From Geothermobacter hydrogeniphilus (lineage in GTDB: Bacteria; Desulfobacterota; Desulfuromonadia; Desulfuromonadales; Geothermobacteraceae): a DNA stretch of 64,000 nt. The position numbers and the translations under genes are program-made. Under the pieces are notes generated by a model, which saw only the letters and a program-made list of their open reading frames with translations, was not told where the DNA came from and ran no database searches. The stretch is taken from assembly GCF_002093115.1 (NCBI RefSeq), contig NZ_NAAD01000014.1:62001-126000 (forward strand), read 5' to 3'. Below are positions 62,802 to 64,000 of this stretch, in pieces. Each line of letters opens with the position of its first letter. Position 1 is the stretch's first letter.

Positions 62802-64000
62802 CAGAACACCCCGACTGCCTTGCCCGCGGCCGCGGTCAGGGCGAGCTTGTAGGTAATGTCGGCAACCGTCTGCCAGAAGCTGAGAGGCTGCATCTTCTGC
62901 AGGTCAACCGGAACAACGACCGTATCACCGGGCTGCACTGTCTGTTCACGACTGCCGAACCAGAGCGTCGGCTCCGATGCAATCACCGCCCCGTTGGCCC
63001 TGACCACGTAGATACGATTATCATCGGCCTTGGCGGTCAGCCCGCCAGACAGGTCAATGTAATCGTCCCGGCTCAAATCGGGGCGCCACAGGTGGGACGT
63101 TCCCGACTGCACCTCGCCCAGAACCGTCACCTCCTGCGGAACCCGCGGAATCACGAGCACGTCCCCGTCCCGCAGCAGAACCTGCTGTTTGCCATCCAGC
63201 ACATCCCGCAGGTTGATAACCATGCGGCCGACCGGCTGCGCCGCCTGCAGTTCAGCCAGCAACTGTTGCGCCTGGGTTATCGCCTCGGCGCTTTTGGCGT
63301 CGTCCCGGGCCTGCTCCAGTGTCATCGACGCCAGGTCGGATTTAAGCCGGGACCGCATCTTTTTCAGCTCTTCGGCCTCCTTGGTGCGCAGGTCGGCCCG
63401 GGAAAAAACGGTGCCGGGAATAAACGCCCGCTCGGTAAGCCCACCGGCTCTTTCAATAAATGACCGCAGAGACTCATCGGGCTTGATGGTATACACTCCG
63501 GGAAAACGGACCTCCCCCTTGATGGTCACGGTCTCCTTTTCTGACCAGTCCGGGATGGGACGAACCTGCACCTGGTCGAAGGGCTGAAGACTGAAGTTTC
63601 CTCCGTCGGCGCCAGCCAGTGGAACAACAATGGTCGCCACCTTGCGGCCACCATCCTGCACCGTGGTACGCGTCAATTCGGCTTCCATGCGGTAGGCTTC
63701 CTGGCGCAATCCCCCGGCAGCGCGAACAAGATCACCGACCGACATCCCGGTCTCAAGGGGGTAACTCCCCGGAAACGAGACATGGCCAAGGATGGAGACC
63801 ACTTTTTCCGGGGTGCCGCTGCGGGCCTGTTGCCGCAGAATGTCTATAAGCGGGGCAATAGCGGCCTGACGATCGGTTGACATGCCGAAAACAAGAACTT
63901 GATCCCGCGGCTGCAACAGAACATTGTCCGCGTTCGAAGGATCAGCCAGCGCCCCGGCGAGATCGATGGAGAAAACCTCGATCCGCCTGTTGGGTCGGGT
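62801..64000 (-). CDS. polysaccharide export SLBB-domain protein, C-terminal part
   Basis: The frame is open to the window edge, so at least 399 residues and a missing N-terminus; TTG at 63916 is only an internal codon. Three SLBB-like domains are visible: GHVSFPGSYPLETGMSVGDL, GEVRFPGVYTIKPDESLRSF and GEVQSGTSHLWRPDLSRDDY, each followed by GG(L). Wza-like outer-membrane exporters have this make-up. It leads the exopolysaccharide operon, whose promoter lies beyond the window. Confidence 0.88.
   Translation of the reverse strand, partial: TRPNRRIEVFSIDLAGALADPSNADNVLLQPRDQVLVFGMSTDRQAAIAPLIDILRQQARSGTPEKVVSILGHVSFPGSYPLETGMSVGDLVRAAGGLRQEAYRMEAELTRTTVQDGGRKVATIVVPLAGADGGNFSLQPFDQVQVRPIPDWSEKETVTIKGEVRFPGVYTIKPDESLRSFIERAGGLTERAFIPGTVFSRADLRTKEAEELKKMRSRLKSDLASMTLEQARDDAKSAEAITQAQQLLAELQAAQPVGRMVINLRDVLDGKQQVLLRDGDVLVIPRVPQEVTVLGEVQSGTSHLWRPDLSRDDYIDLSGGLTAKADDNRIYVVRANGAVIASEPTLWFGSREQTVQPGDTVVVPVDLQKMQPLSFWQTVADITYKLALTAAAGKAVGVF

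Overview
The window reads like the chromosome of a nitrogen-fixing, anaerobic or respiratory member of the Desulfuromonadia (Geobacter/Desulfuromonas/Pelobacter-type deltaproteobacteria). The support is the mix of genes: a molybdenum nif cluster with DraT/DraG and a GnfK/GnfR-like regulatory pair, NiFe-hydrogenase maturation genes, a formate dehydrogenase with hydrogenase-type electron-transfer subunits, a D-lactate oxidation locus, many PAS/GAF kinases, and GC-rich coding sequence. The species cannot be named from the sequence alone.

Layout. 1-7 kb: start of a leftward PAS regulator, then hypA-B-C-D-E, then a large hybrid-input sensor kinase with a single-domain response regulator. 7.3-12.6 kb: a repeat-rich gap with a candidate small RNA, a small membrane protein, a degenerate GGDEF protein convergent with an MshEN-domain protein, and an RlmI-like methyltransferase. 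12.6-17.6 kb: threonine aldolase and a three-gene formate dehydrogenase operon. 17.8-38.5 kb: the nitrogen-fixation region: ANTAR response regulator and kinase (gnfR/gnfK-like), glnB, draT, draG, an acquired-looking AT-richer insert, nifH-D-K-X-fdxB-NifX-like, nifB, a TauE-type permease, a fused NifU-N/NifQ gene, nifN and nifE on the minus strand, and nifV. 38.7-48.1 kb: tRNA-Ala, dksA, moaC, radA, larA, a GlcD/GlcF-type lactate dehydrogenase pair and moaA. 48.3-50.7 kb: an exported small protein and a subtilisin-like protease. 50.9-64 kb: a leftward Wzx/Wzy-type exopolysaccharide locus with two sulfotransferases, a formyltransferase, a GH5 hydrolase and a polysaccharide deacetylase, much of it clearly more AT-rich than the rest.

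How it works together. The strongest system-level signal is RNA-based control of nitrogen fixation. The nifH, nifB and nifV leaders carry GGC-NNNNNN-GCC hairpins whose six-base loops have A at position 1 and G at position 4. Each such hairpin overlaps the 5' arm of an intrinsic terminator; nifH has two such modules in tandem. This is the known target architecture of ANTAR antiterminators, and an ANTAR response regulator with its kinase is encoded just upstream. Sigma-54 type promoters are visible before nifV and nifE and probably glnB. Post-translational control is present too (GlnB, DraT, DraG, and the ADP-ribosylatable Arg motif in NifH). Formate and lactate oxidation and hydrogenase maturation fit an organism feeding low-potential electrons to respiration and nitrogenase.

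Mobile and repetitive DNA is prominent. There is a 162-bp MITE with 14-bp inverted ends and 5-bp target duplications (three or four recognisable insertions, two truncated). A second, 169-bp MITE has two copies about 96% identical, one touching the glnB stop codon and one forming the nifE leader. Four long palindromes rich in 'CCACCAAG' occur (one split by the 162-bp MITE), and a shorter hairpin family lies between genes. No CRISPR array, rRNA or intact transposase was seen.
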